A stretch of DNA of 43,361 nt from Halalkalibacter akibai JCM 9157 (GTDB lineage: Bacteria; Bacillota; Bacilli; Bacillales; Bacillaceae_D), in contig NZ_BAUV01000037.1 of assembly GCF_000513135.1 (NCBI RefSeq), positions 1 to 43,361 of the forward strand. Direction: 5' to 3'. Under the pieces are notes generated by a model. It searched no databases, was not told the DNA's origin, and saw nothing but the letters and a program-made list of their open reading frames with translations. Position 1 is the stretch's first letter. Each line of letters opens with the position of its first letter. A program made the position numbers and the translations under genes. This document shows, one piece after another, positions 8,922 through 19,501 of the stretch.

Positions 8922-9887
8922 ATGTTACAGATATATCCTGAATTAGTAAAAAAGTTAAAATTAATGAATGAAAACCTGCAGCATTTTTACCAATATTCAA
9001 GTGACAATAAAATGATTATTCGACAAAAACTTATCGAATCGGGAGCGGAAATTCGACAAATTGAACGTTTTTCGACAAATAGTTTAAAAATCTGGTTAAA
9101 AGGCAATGAAGTAGCTGCCGTTGATGGCTCTGTAAACCAAACGAAAAGCGAACCGCCACATATTTTATATTTATTTCAAGCATTAGCCAAAACAATCTCT
9201 GGTCAGGCCTGTCAGGCTACAGATATATACTCGCCGTTAATAGATGAAGTAAATATGGATGAACTAGAGGGAGGAATTCAAAAAAATTGGAGATCTCACT
9301 TATTAGCTAAACTAGAATTACAAGTCGCTCTTCAGTTAATCGAGGAAAGTTCACTAGCTATTATCATGATGGATGGTGCCCTTTTTCATTACCGAATTGA
9401 CGCTCCTTTGGAATGGGAGAAACTGAAGAGAAAAGCGATAGAAAAGGATGTTTTGCTAGTAGGCGTTTCAGAAGAGATAACAACAGAGAATTTAGTGAAG
9501 CTTGAACCGTTTCAATCTTTCAGGAAACAACCCTATACATACGATCGAGATTTATTATTTGGCGTACTTGAAAAAGGAGAGATGCTTTTTGTAGAGAGTA
9601 TTCAAAGTAAAGCCGGGTTACAGTCTGTCTGGGTAAGATTAAGCACAGACCCAGCGATCACAGGTTTTGATGTTTTAGAGGAACAAGCAACTTCAAAAGA
9701 AGAGATCGCAAGTCTGTTATTAACGTTAACTCCAAGTGGTGGCCGAGGTATCCCGCTTTGGTTGGATCATATTGACCGTGAAGTAAGGGTAACGGACAAG
9801 TTAGTTGAGGCATTAGTAGAACAGTATATAGAACCTGAGATGCGAAAAAGATTTTTCGAGAAAAAACGAGGAGCAAGACCTTTATAA
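8922..9887 (+). CDS. nurA: NurA-domain nuclease
   Basis: This 321-aa protein has the NurA layout: an early catalytic aspartate in AAVDGSVNQ (D68), a second acidic core IIMMDGALF (about D151), and a late conserved segment LWLDHIDREV (about residue 283). In archaea NurA is a Mn-dependent 5'-3' exonuclease and endonuclease that works inside the HerA ring to resect double-strand breaks. Bacterial homologs are less studied. It starts at an ATG after GGAGGTGA and is followed after 28 bases by a HerA-type ATPase, which strongly supports the call. It diverges from abrB. No such pair sits at this place in B. subtilis. Confidence 0.85.
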   Translation: MLQIYPELVKKLKLMNENLQHFYQYSSDNKMIIRQKLIESGAEIRQIERFSTNSLKIWLKGNEVAAVDGSVNQTKSEPPHILYLFQALAKTISGQACQATDIYSPLIDEVNMDELEGGIQKNWRSHLLAKLELQVALQLIEESSLAIIMMDGALFHYRIDAPLEWEKLKRKAIEKDVLLVGVSEEITTENLVKLEPFQSFRKQPYTYDRDLLFGVLEKGEMLFVESIQSKAGLQSVWVRLSTDPAITGFDVLEEQATSKEEIASLLLTLTPSGGRGIPLWLDHIDREVRVTDKLVEALVEQYIEPEMRKRFFEKKRGARPL

Positions 9888-9915
9888 AAACATTGACAAA
9901 GGGGGATCCGAGCTT

Positions 9916-11745
9916 ATGCAAATTGTTGGGGTTACTACACAGCATGAAGTGTTTGTTGCTTCTAAAAATCATAAATTTAGAATGAATGAGATGTTAGTGA
10001 TAGAGGATGACTCCTTGTATCAGCCTAAAGGAGAAGTGGTTGAAACTTTTTCTTATAATCGTTACATCCCAATGGGATTTGATAAAGGATTGGCAGATGA
10101 ACAAGTATTAAAGACATTAGAGCAAATTGGTTATGACATTGGTGCAGATGATATTCATCTTGCTAAAGTGCGTTTGTTTGAAGAAGCAGTCCAACCTATT
10201 CAAACGGGGGCAGCCGTTCGACATCCAGAATTCAGTGAAATTTCATCTTTATTAGTTAAAACAAGTCCTGAAAATGGTCTAGTTCTTGGTGAGGTTAAAT
10301 CAACTGATTTCATAGCACCGAGTTTGCCTGAATCACTTACAGGGCTCTTACATATTGATGATCACAATGGTCTTCGAAAACAAAATGGTGTGCCTTTCAT
10401 TTTTGATATTAGAGCGATGCAGCAATACCCACATATAGGCGTTTTTGGCGGATCTGGATCTGGAAAATCATTTGGACTTCGTGTCATGCTTGAGGAAATT
10501 ATGAAGCTTCAAATTCCAACACTTGTGTTTGACCCTCATTTTGAAATGAATTTCGCTACTGAGGGAGAAGTACCTGGAACCCTAGCTTACCGAGAAAGAT
10601 ACATCGTTGTTCAAATTGGCCAGGATGTAGGAGTTGATTTTTCTGCGTTGTCTACAAGAGATGTTGAACGTTTGCTTTCTGCAGCTGGTTCTTTGACAGA
10701 ATCTATGATTAACGTGATCCAATCCATTCATAAAAGAAAAGATAGTTATCAATCTTTTAGTGACAGAGTTGCCCATTTAGCTGAAGCATTAGAACTTGGA
10801 AAACAGAAAGTAGAGTCGTTGCTTCATGATGGTGGGATGACAAGAGATGAAATTAGTCGATTTAGTTTGTTTAGGAAATTGCTAGAACAGTATGGTAGCC
10901 TGCCATTAGCTTCTGTTAAAGGCATTCAATGGAGGGTTAACAGGCTTAATCAGGCGGGATTGTTTCAGCAAAATATTAGAGCGATTGAACAAGGGATTCA
11001 TGCCGGGAAATTAGTTGTGATTCAAGGAGCTGTTTGGTTGCTACAAGTGTTTTCAAGCTATGTTATCGGAGCTTTATATGGAAAGCGCCGGACATTTCGA
11101 GATGCAAAGTTACAACAAAAACAAGGAGAGTTTTTTCCTCCTTTTATTGTCGTGACAGACGAAGCTCATAACTTTGCTCCTAAGGGTTTTGACGCACCAG
11201 CAAAATCAGTATTAAAAGAAATTGCTCAAGAAGGAAGGAAATATGGTGTGTTCCTTATTTTTGCTACACAAAGACCGACCCTTCTTGATGAGACGATTAC
11301 AGCTCAGCTAAATTCTAAATTTGTGTTTAGAACAGTTAGGGGAACTGATATTCAGACGATCAAAGAAGAAACCGATCTTACTCATGATGAAGGAAAACGA
11401 CTTCCCTATTTAAGATCTGGTGATGTATTTGTTTCTTCTGCTATTATGGGAAGAACAATGGCGGTGCGAATACGTTATGCTCATTCAGCGAGTCCACACA
11501 CGTTAAATCCGTTTGATGAGCTCAAGAAGATGAAAGAACAAGATGCGGATCAGCTCATGAAAGCTTTAGACTCCTTTTTACCACTTGCAGAGATGAGCTT
11601 AATGCAACAGTTGTCAAGCTTAAATAAAGAGGCGGAGAAAAGTTGGGATGTTCAAACGTGGAAACAGGAATTAGAGCGTTTAAGTAGCGAGGGGATTATA
11701 AAGAAACAAAAGACCCCATTTGCTACTTTATATACACGACCTTGA
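9916..11745 (+). CDS. herA: HerA-type hexameric ATPase/translocase
   Basis: This 609-aa ATPase of the HerA/FtsK superfamily has an N-terminal beta-barrel (HAS-barrel-like, residues 1-60), Walker A FGGSGSGKS (about residues 177-185), Walker B VVTDEAHNF (about 412-420) and the downstream TQRPTLLDE sensor/arginine region. The last 40 residues look like a small winged helix (WKQELERLSSEGIIKK). HerA hexamers pump DNA into NurA for end resection. The gene directly follows nurA, so the two products probably form one complex. A role in break repair is the family default; antiphage use is also possible and cannot be told from the sequence. Confidence 0.88.
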   Translation: MQIVGVTTQHEVFVASKNHKFRMNEMLVIEDDSLYQPKGEVVETFSYNRYIPMGFDKGLADEQVLKTLEQIGYDIGADDIHLAKVRLFEEAVQPIQTGAAVRHPEFSEISSLLVKTSPENGLVLGEVKSTDFIAPSLPESLTGLLHIDDHNGLRKQNGVPFIFDIRAMQQYPHIGVFGGSGSGKSFGLRVMLEEIMKLQIPTLVFDPHFEMNFATEGEVPGTLAYRERYIVVQIGQDVGVDFSALSTRDVERLLSAAGSLTESMINVIQSIHKRKDSYQSFSDRVAHLAEALELGKQKVESLLHDGGMTRDEISRFSLFRKLLEQYGSLPLASVKGIQWRVNRLNQAGLFQQNIRAIEQGIHAGKLVVIQGAVWLLQVFSSYVIGALYGKRRTFRDAKLQQKQGEFFPPFIVVTDEAHNFAPKGFDAPAKSVLKEIAQEGRKYGVFLIFATQRPTLLDETITAQLNSKFVFRTVRGTDIQTIKEETDLTHDEGKRLPYLRSGDVFVSSAIMGRTMAVRIRYAHSASPHTLNPFDELKKMKEQDADQLMKALDSFLPLAEMSLMQQLSSLNKEAEKSWDVQTWKQELERLSSEGIIKKQKTPFATLYTRP

Positions 11746-11770
11746 CTAGTTTGAATGGATTAGGTATATT
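11742..11770 (+). promoter_or_regulatory. Sigma-A promoter of the metS T-box transcript
   Basis: TTGACT (11742-11747), a 17-base spacer and TATATT (11765-11770). The -35 overlaps the herA stop codon. The predicted start near 11777 gives a leader of about 315 nt, right for a T-box RNA. Confidence 0.65.
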
Positions 11771-11839
11771 TTGGGTAGAATTTGATTGAATATGGTTTTT
11801 CCGATGAAGGGATGAGTAGAATCAACCGTCTATAGGTAG

Positions 11840-12065
11840 CTTATGCTATGAAGAGAGCCGGGGTAGCTGAAAACCGGTATAGATGATGGTTTGAAGATGG
11901 TCCTGGGAGGAGTTTACTTTCGAGTGTTTGACATAAGGGAGTAACGTAGCTGGCGTTAACAGAAGAAGTCTGAGACTTCATGAGCCTTTTTGTTGTGAAA
12001 TGAAAAGGGAATTTGGGTGGTACCACGTGAGTTATGCTCTCGTCCCTCTGGGATGAGAGCTTTTT
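11840..12065 (+). ncRNA. T-box riboswitch (methionine type expected)
   Basis: The leader of metS carries the conserved T-box element TTTGGGTGGTACCACG (12012-12027), whose GGTGG bulge pairs with the acceptor end of uncharged tRNA. A competing terminator follows directly. Upstream, an AGAGAG motif and a GC-rich distal stem (GCCGGGGTAGCTGAAAACCGG) form stem I. Several AUG triplets (11883-11888 and 11897-11899) are candidates for the specifier; which one lies in the specifier loop needs folding. When tRNA-Met is uncharged the antiterminator should form and metS is expressed. The 5' boundary is approximate. Confidence 0.9.
12036..12065 (+). terminator. Regulated terminator of the T-box leader
   Basis: GCTCTCGTCCC and GGGATGAGAGC form an 11-bp stem (one G-U pair) with a 3-nt loop, followed by five T residues. 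Its 5' side is placed to compete with the antiterminator. Confidence 0.88.
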
Positions 12066-12093
12066 GTATGCAGAAAATGAGGAGGAAATTGGA

Positions 12094-14083
<1,990 letters not shown>

Positions 14084-14092
14084 TGAAATGTT

Positions 14093-14129
14093 GTTATCGC
14101 AAAAAATCCAAGTGATTTTTTGCGATAAC
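14093..14129. repeat. Perfect 16-bp hairpin between metS and tatD
   Basis: GTTATCGCAAAAAATC (14093-14108) and its exact complement (14114-14129) enclose a 5-nt loop. The hairpin contains A6/T6 in the stem and is followed by CCCTTACT, not a T run. It may still end metS transcription in one or both directions, but it is not a textbook terminator. Confidence 0.8.
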
Positions 14130-14168
14130 CCCTTACTATATCTGAGAAAAAAAGGGGCGTAGGAAAGC

Positions 14169-14936
14169 GTGTTATTTGATACACATGTACACTTAAATGC
14201 AGATCAGTTTGATGAGGATTTAGAAGAAACGATTTCAAGAGCAAAAGAAGCAGGAGTGCAATATATGGTCGTTGTCGGTTTTGATGAAAAAACGATAAAT
14301 AGAGCATTAGCACTTGTTGAAGAATATGAATTTCTTTATGCTGCCGTTGGTTGGCATCCTGTTGACGCAATAGATTTCACCGATGCTCATTTAAGATGGT
14401 TAGAAGAACTAAGTGCTCACCCAAAAGTTGTTGCTTTAGGAGAAATGGGATTAGATTATCATTGGGATAAATCACCTAAAGAGGTTCAAAAAGAAGTCTT
14501 TAGAAAACAAATTCAACTAGCTAAGAAAGTAAAATTGCCTATTGTTATTCATAATCGTGATGCAGATCAAGACATTGTAGATATCCTAAGGGAAGAGGAA
14601 GCTTCTGAAGTGGGAGGCATTATGCATTGTTTTGGTGGTAGTGTCGAAATTGCGATGGAATGTTTACGAATGAACTTTCATATATCTCTTGGGGGGCCAG
14701 TTACATTTAAAAATGCAAAACGTCCTAAATTAGTGGCACAAGAAATTCCATTGGATCGTTTACTAATTGAAACAGACTGTCCATACTTAGCACCACATCC
14801 TTTTCGAGGTAAAAGGAATGAACCAGCTCTAGTTAAGCTTGTAGCAGAGCAAATTGCAGAGCTGAAAGAACTAGACTACGAGGAAGTAGCAAAGCAAACA
14901 ACGTTAAATGCAAAAAAACTTTTTGGCATTTCTTGA
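14169..14936 (+). CDS. tatD: TatD family metal-dependent hydrolase (YabD)
   Basis: This 255-aa TIM-barrel hydrolase has metal ligands in DTHVHL (H6, H8), GEMGLDYHW (E and downstream H), VIHNRDA, HCFGG and ETDCPYLAP. Family members act as DNases or deoxyribonucleases in repair and quality control; the physiological substrate in Bacillus is not settled. The GTG at 14169 follows AGGAAAG. It is between metS and yabE as in B. subtilis. No clear terminator follows. Confidence 0.93.
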   Translation: MLFDTHVHLNADQFDEDLEETISRAKEAGVQYMVVVGFDEKTINRALALVEEYEFLYAAVGWHPVDAIDFTDAHLRWLEELSAHPKVVALGEMGLDYHWDKSPKEVQKEVFRKQIQLAKKVKLPIVIHNRDADQDIVDILREEEASEVGGIMHCFGGSVEIAMECLRMNFHISLGGPVTFKNAKRPKLVAQEIPLDRLLIETDCPYLAPHPFRGKRNEPALVKLVAEQIAELKELDYEEVAKQTTLNAKKLFGIS

Positions 14937-15108
14937 TAGCAATTTTTGACTAATGGTGACGAAGCTTGTCTACATATTCTATTTTTCGTACTAGTTCTAC
15001 AAAGAACAACGATTGCATAGATTGGACGTGTCGATAAGTTTTTGTTTCCTTTGCTCTTGTTTTCGTAGATAATAAGTCTAATGCGGGCAGTTAGCAAAAA
15101 TTAGTACG

Positions 15109-15137
15109 TTGACAAAAGGGGGTACAGTGTTTATAAT
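15109..15137 (+). promoter_or_regulatory. Perfect-consensus sigma-A promoter of yabE
   Basis: TTGACA (15109-15114), exactly 17 bases, TATAAT (15132-15137). Both hexamers are full consensus. The predicted leader is only about 25 nt and contains the GAAGGAGG site. Confidence 0.85.
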
Positions 15138-15169
15138 TTTTGACGTTAAAGAAGGAGGAATGTTTTGAG

Positions 15170-16405
15170 ATGGAAGCACACAGGAGCCACTTCCTTCCGG
15201 CTATGAGTTTATGGAAGAAGTTGGTTATCTCCGTTGTCAGTCTCATTCTCTTCGGAGGCGTGATTACTTACGCTGTATACGAGGCGACAAAGGCAACTGT
15301 AACAATCTCGATTGACGGAGAAGAAGAAATTTTGGTGCAAACACATGCATCCACAGTTGCTGAGTTGATGAAGGAGCAAGAATGGAACGTCCAAGAATAT
15401 GATCAAGTAGAGCCTAGTTTAGATACGGAAATACATGGAAATATGTCAATTACATGGGATCAGGCGAAGCAAGTTTTCGTAACGATTCAAAATCATGAAG
15501 AAATTGTTTGGACCACCGCAGATAATGTAGAAGAATTTATTGATGAATTAAGTATTGAAGTAAGTGAACATGATTTTATTGCACCAGCATTAAGTGAAGA
15601 GATTTCAGATAAGATGAATCTAATCTATGAATCTGCTTTTCAAGTAGAGCTTACTAGTGACGGTGAACAACATGAATTATGGACAACTTCGACGACTGTC
15701 GCTGACTTTTTAGAGAGAGAAAGTGTTACGCTAGGTGAGCTTGATCGGGTCGAGCCAGATTTAGAAACAAGGCTTGGCGAAGAATCAGAAGTTAAAGTAA
15801 TACGGGTAGAAAAAGTCACCGATGTGGTGGAAGAGTCTGTTGCTTTTGGAACGGTTACCCGCAAGGATAATGAGTTACGTACGGGAACAGAAAAAGTCGT
15901 TCAATCAGGAGAAAACGGAAAAGTAAATAAACATTATGAAGTAGTTCTTGAAGATGGTGAAGAAGTATCGCGTGAACTTGTTAAAACGGAAACGGTAAAA
16001 GAAGGCAAGGACCGAATTGTAGCAGTAGGTACTCAGCCAGCTCCAACTGTATCACGTGGTTCTAGTTCTAGTAGTTCAAGTGCAGGTTCTAGTTCTAGTG
16101 GTGAAGCTAGAAGTGGTCGCACACTAACAGTAACGGCTACAGCTTACACTGCTGGATGTAGTGGTTGTAGCGGAATTACAGCAACTGGCATTAATCTTAA
16201 TAAAAACCGTAACATGAAAGTAATCGCTGTTGACCCGAATGTGATCCCGCTAGGATCAAGAGTTTATGTTGAGGGCTACGGGGAAGCTATCGCAGGTGAT
16301 ACTGGTGGTGCAATCAAAGGCAATAAAATTGATGTGCATGTACCTACGAAATCAGATGCATTCCGTTGGGGAAATCGAACGGTAAAAGTAACTATTTTAA
16401 ATTAG
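15170..16405 (+). CDS. yabE: YabE: G5 and 3D domain cell-wall protein (Rpf/Sps-like)
   Basis: This 411-aa membrane-anchored protein has one N-terminal transmembrane segment (residues 16-38), then DUF348-type repeats (about 43-85, 100-145, 160-205), a G5 domain (about 195-280, with RVEKVTDVVEESVAFGT), a serine-rich linker near 295-320 and a C-terminal 3D domain. The 3D domain has VDPNVIPLGSRVYVEGYG and AGDTGGAIKGNKIDV with its catalytic aspartates. It resembles resuscitation-promoting-factor-like muralytic enzymes that remodel peptidoglycan. The ATG at 15170 lies 11 bases after GGAGG. Upstream is a perfect sigma-A promoter, and a strong terminator follows, so it is a single-gene unit. Confidence 0.9.
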   Translation: MEAHRSHFLPAMSLWKKLVISVVSLILFGGVITYAVYEATKATVTISIDGEEEILVQTHASTVAELMKEQEWNVQEYDQVEPSLDTEIHGNMSITWDQAKQVFVTIQNHEEIVWTTADNVEEFIDELSIEVSEHDFIAPALSEEISDKMNLIYESAFQVELTSDGEQHELWTTSTTVADFLERESVTLGELDRVEPDLETRLGEESEVKVIRVEKVTDVVEESVAFGTVTRKDNELRTGTEKVVQSGENGKVNKHYEVVLEDGEEVSRELVKTETVKEGKDRIVAVGTQPAPTVSRGSSSSSSSAGSSSSGEARSGRTLTVTATAYTAGCSGCSGITATGINLNKNRNMKVIAVDPNVIPLGSRVYVEGYGEAIAGDTGGAIKGNKIDVHVPTKSDAFRWGNRTVKVTILN

Positions 16406-16411
16406 CATGTT

Positions 16412-16448
16412 AGCACAGAGTGGCGACGCCACACTGTGCTTTTTTTTA
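16412..16448 (+). terminator. Strong intrinsic terminator after yabE
   Basis: AGCACAG-A-GTGGC and GCCAC-A-CTGTGCT (12 bp plus one A-A mismatch, 3-nt loop) are followed by eight T residues. Confidence 0.95.
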
Positions 16449-16507
16449 ATGGAATGCTTGAAACTTATTGCTATAAAAAATTTTTCTGTGGGTATACCTC
16501 CTCTACA

Positions 16508-16637
16508 TGTTCGTTCCATTGCGCTACAGCCACTCGCTTTCCGCGGGGAGGTGCCGAGCCTCCTCGGCTACGCCTGTGGGGTCTCGGCCCTACCTCTGCA
16601 TCCCGCAGGAGTCGAGTGACTTCCGCTCCATTTCACT
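16508..16637. repeat. Dispersed palindromic repeat, copy A (about 130 bp)
   Basis: This GC-rich island in an AT-rich gap starts TGTTCGTTCCATTGCGC and ends GCTCCATTTCACTA. Its outer parts contain CACTCG and CGAGTGAC as inverted arms, with two inner hairpins (GCCGAG/CTCGGC and a GGGG-rich arm). The left end matches copy B (37629-37702) reversed. The right end matches copy C (43310-43361) reversed, with about three differences over 45 bases. Open frames run through it but lack binding sites and family features. It encodes no transposase. Confidence 0.8.
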
Positions 16638-16857
16638 AATAGAAAAAAATATAATATAAGAAAGTAGCATTTAACTCGAGAACATATAAAGGAGTAAATC
16701 TCTGCTAGTTTTTTATGTGAAAAATAGATAAGATAGTCTTTTGCTTCATGAACGTGTTAAAGTAAAGAATGATTCTTTACATAAAGTGAGCTTATTATGT
16801 AAACGCAAGTAATGGGCTACAATAAGACAAGTTATTTTATATTTTAGGAGTAAAGGG
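16638..16857. other. AT-rich gap upstream of rnmV
   Basis: No gene is seen here. Apart from two overlapping palindromes (16762-16803) and a weak TACAAT (16818-16823) that could be a -10 for rnmV, I find no feature. An AAAGGAG at about 16689 is not followed by a start codon with an open frame. Confidence 0.5.
16762..16803. promoter_or_regulatory. Two overlapping perfect palindromes upstream of rnmV (candidate operator)
   Basis: GTAAAGAAT-G-ATTCTTTAC (16762-16780) is a perfect 9-1-9 palindrome. It shares TTTAC with a second perfect repeat, TTTACATAA-N10-TTATGTAAA (16776-16803). The first has the 7-1-7 AAT-N-ATT centre of Fur/PerR/Zur-type operators but does not match any one of them well. The second could form a hairpin that excludes the first in RNA. 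They lie 55-95 bases before rnmV. Confidence 0.5.
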
Positions 16858-17415
16858 ATGAAAATAAAAGAAATCATTGTGGTTGAAGGCAAGGATGATA
16901 CGGTAGCTGTCAAAAGAGCTGTTGATGCCGATACAATTGAAACGAATGGTTCTGCAGTTAGCGAGAGTACACTTAGAAAAATTGAGTTAGCTGAAGAACG
17001 CAGAGGGGTTATAGTATTTACAGACCCAGATTATCCTGGAGAGAGAATTAGGAAGATTGTTAGCGGTAGAGTTCCTACCTGTAAACATGCATTTCTACCT
17101 AAAAAAGAAGCAATTTCAAAAAATCAAAATGACCTGGGCGTAGAAAATGCAACGCCTGAAGCGATAAGAGAAGCTTTGTTGCATGCCAAACAAGAAACAA
17201 CTGAATTTAATGAAGTAGTTACATGGCAGGATCTACATGCAGCAGGATTGATTGCTGGTGTACATGCTAAAAAAAGAAGAGAGCGTTTAGGAGAATTGCT
17301 TCGAATTGGCTATGCTAACGGAAAGCAACTACATAAACGATTACACACCTTTCGAATAACAGCTGAGGAGTTTGGAGCGGCTATGCAACGTGTGTTTGAG
17401 GAGGAAACTAATTAA
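16858..17415 (+). CDS. rnmV: Ribonuclease M5
   Basis: This 185-aa TOPRIM-domain nuclease matures 5S rRNA precursors, using ribosomal protein L18 as helper. The TOPRIM glutamate is in VVEGKDD (E10) and the DxD pair in FTDPDYPGERIR (D56, D58). The ATG follows AGGAG. The stop codon is directly followed by the rsmA ATG with no gap, so the two rRNA-processing genes are coupled. The 5S target lies at the start of this same window. Confidence 0.96.
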   Translation: MKIKEIIVVEGKDDTVAVKRAVDADTIETNGSAVSESTLRKIELAEERRGVIVFTDPDYPGERIRKIVSGRVPTCKHAFLPKKEAISKNQNDLGVENATPEAIREALLHAKQETTEFNEVVTWQDLHAAGLIAGVHAKKRRERLGELLRIGYANGKQLHKRLHTFRITAEEFGAAMQRVFEEETN

Positions 17416-18291
<876 letters not shown>

Positions 18292-18297
18292 ACTTGG

Positions 18298-18325
18298 AAC
18301 ACTAGCCCTTCTCTCGACATATTTT
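18298..18325 (+). promoter_or_regulatory. Sigma-K-like promoter of yabG
   Basis: AACA (18298-18301) as a -35 and CATATTTT (18318-18325, fitting CATAnnnT) as a -10 are separated by 16 bases. This fits the known late mother-cell control of yabG. Confidence 0.6.
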
Positions 18326-18346
18326 AAGTGGAGAGGAGGCGTGACA

Positions 18347-19210
18347 ATGAAGCTAAAAAAAGGAGATATCGTCGCTCGCCCTTCATATCAATGTGATTTG
18401 CTATTTAGGGTAGTAGAGTTGTACCCAGACTACGTCGAACTTGCAGGCGAAGATATGCGCTTACTTGCTGATGCTCCATTAGAAGATGTAGTCATTGTTT
18501 CAGAAAAAGACAGATCCGCTCATGAGCTAAAAGCCAAAGAACTTGAAGAAAACTCTTATAAGCTTTTTAGGCAAGATGCAAGGCTCATGAAACAGCGTAG
18601 CGAGTATGAAGTAACATCTGGATATAAAAGTGATGTGAATTTTTTTGAACTGCGTGGACGCGTGCTTCATATCGATGGAGATCCACTTTATTTACGTAAA
18701 TGTACGGAGCTTTATAATAAATTAGGTGTTCCTGTTTATGGTGTTCACCTGAATGAGAGAGAGATGCCAGAACAAATCTCCTCTCTACTCGAAATGGTCC
18801 AGCCGGATATTGTCGTTGTTACGGGACATGACGCATTCTTAAAAAGTAGAGGTTCTGAGGATGATACAAGGTCATACCGTCATACAAAATACTTTGCAGA
18901 ATGTGTACGAGTCGCACGGAAATATAATGGCCATCGTGATGAATTAGTTATTTTTGCTGGTGCTTGTCAATCTCACTTTGAGACGTTAATAAAAGCAGGT
19001 GCAAATTTCGCTAGCTCTCCTGAACGCATTAACATTCATGCACTTGATCCAGTCTATATCGCCTCTAGGGTTAGTCTAACTTCATTCATGGACCGAATTA
19101 GCTTAACTGAGGTGCTACGTAATACGATTACAGGCGAGAAGGGATTAGGTGGAGTTGAGACAAAAGGAGTTATGCGACGAGGAATGCCAATGAAATATGA
19201 AGATGAATAG
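18347..19210 (+). CDS. yabG: Sporulation-specific protease YabG
   Basis: This 287-aa cysteine protease of late sporulation trims spore coat and cortex-related proteins and is linked to coat cross-linking. Family landmarks are GDIVARPSYQ at the N-terminus, VVTGHDAFLKSRG, FAGACQSHFE with the likely active cysteine, FASSPERINIHALDPVYI and GLGGVETKGVMRRGMP at the C-terminus. An in-frame GTG at 18341 exists; the ATG at 18347 fits the GAGAGGAGG site better. It has its own sigma-K-like promoter and a terminator. Confidence 0.95.
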   Translation: MKLKKGDIVARPSYQCDLLFRVVELYPDYVELAGEDMRLLADAPLEDVVIVSEKDRSAHELKAKELEENSYKLFRQDARLMKQRSEYEVTSGYKSDVNFFELRGRVLHIDGDPLYLRKCTELYNKLGVPVYGVHLNEREMPEQISSLLEMVQPDIVVVTGHDAFLKSRGSEDDTRSYRHTKYFAECVRVARKYNGHRDELVIFAGACQSHFETLIKAGANFASSPERINIHALDPVYIASRVSLTSFMDRISLTEVLRNTITGEKGLGGVETKGVMRRGMPMKYEDE

Positions 19211-19224
19211 AAATTAATCCAATG

Positions 19225-19278
19225 AAAAAGCTCTGTAGTGAATCGACTTAGAAATGTCATATAACTACAGGGTTTTTT
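19225..19278 (+). terminator. Intrinsic terminator after yabG
   Basis: AAAAAGCT-CTGTAGT and ACTACAG-GGTTTTTT pair around a loop of about 24 nt, ending in six T residues. Confidence 0.75.
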
Positions 19279-19404
19279 AGATTTTAAAAAAAGATAATAA
19301 TTATAAAATACTAATAATTTATTCTATACATAATTTTTTCCGTCATTTGCCATACTAAAGGAGACCTGTAGTTGTAACATTTTTATTTTTTCTCGTCAAA
19401 CCCA

Positions 19405-19434
19405 TTGACAATAATCTTGTCTAATTGATATAAT
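19405..19434 (+). promoter_or_regulatory. veg promoter P1 (sigma-A)
   Basis: TTGACA (19405-19410), 18-base spacer, TATAAT (19429-19434). Full consensus hexamers. Confidence 0.75.
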
Positions 19435-19445
19435 TTTTTATTTGT

Positions 19446-19474
19446 TTGACGAAAAATGACGAATGTGTTATACT
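19446..19474 (+). promoter_or_regulatory. veg promoter P2 (sigma-A)
   Basis: TTGACG (19446-19451), 17-base spacer, TATACT (19469-19474). The -35 lies in GTTTGACGA (19444-19452), which is the exact inverted copy of TCGTCAAAC (19393-19401) upstream of P1. A second TGACGAA follows 10 bases later. Confidence 0.8.
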
Positions 19475-19501
19475 ACATATACAGTGAGGTGGGGTGTAGT
19501 A

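Noticed and set aside
15160-15168. Two-codon micro-ORF (ATG TTT TGA) before yabE
   Set aside because: Its ATG is one base from the GGAGG site, too close for initiation; the site serves the yabE ATG at 15170.
16407-16639. Two overlapping small frames in the gap after yabE
   Set aside because: They run through the terminator and repeat copy A, with no binding site or plausible protein composition.
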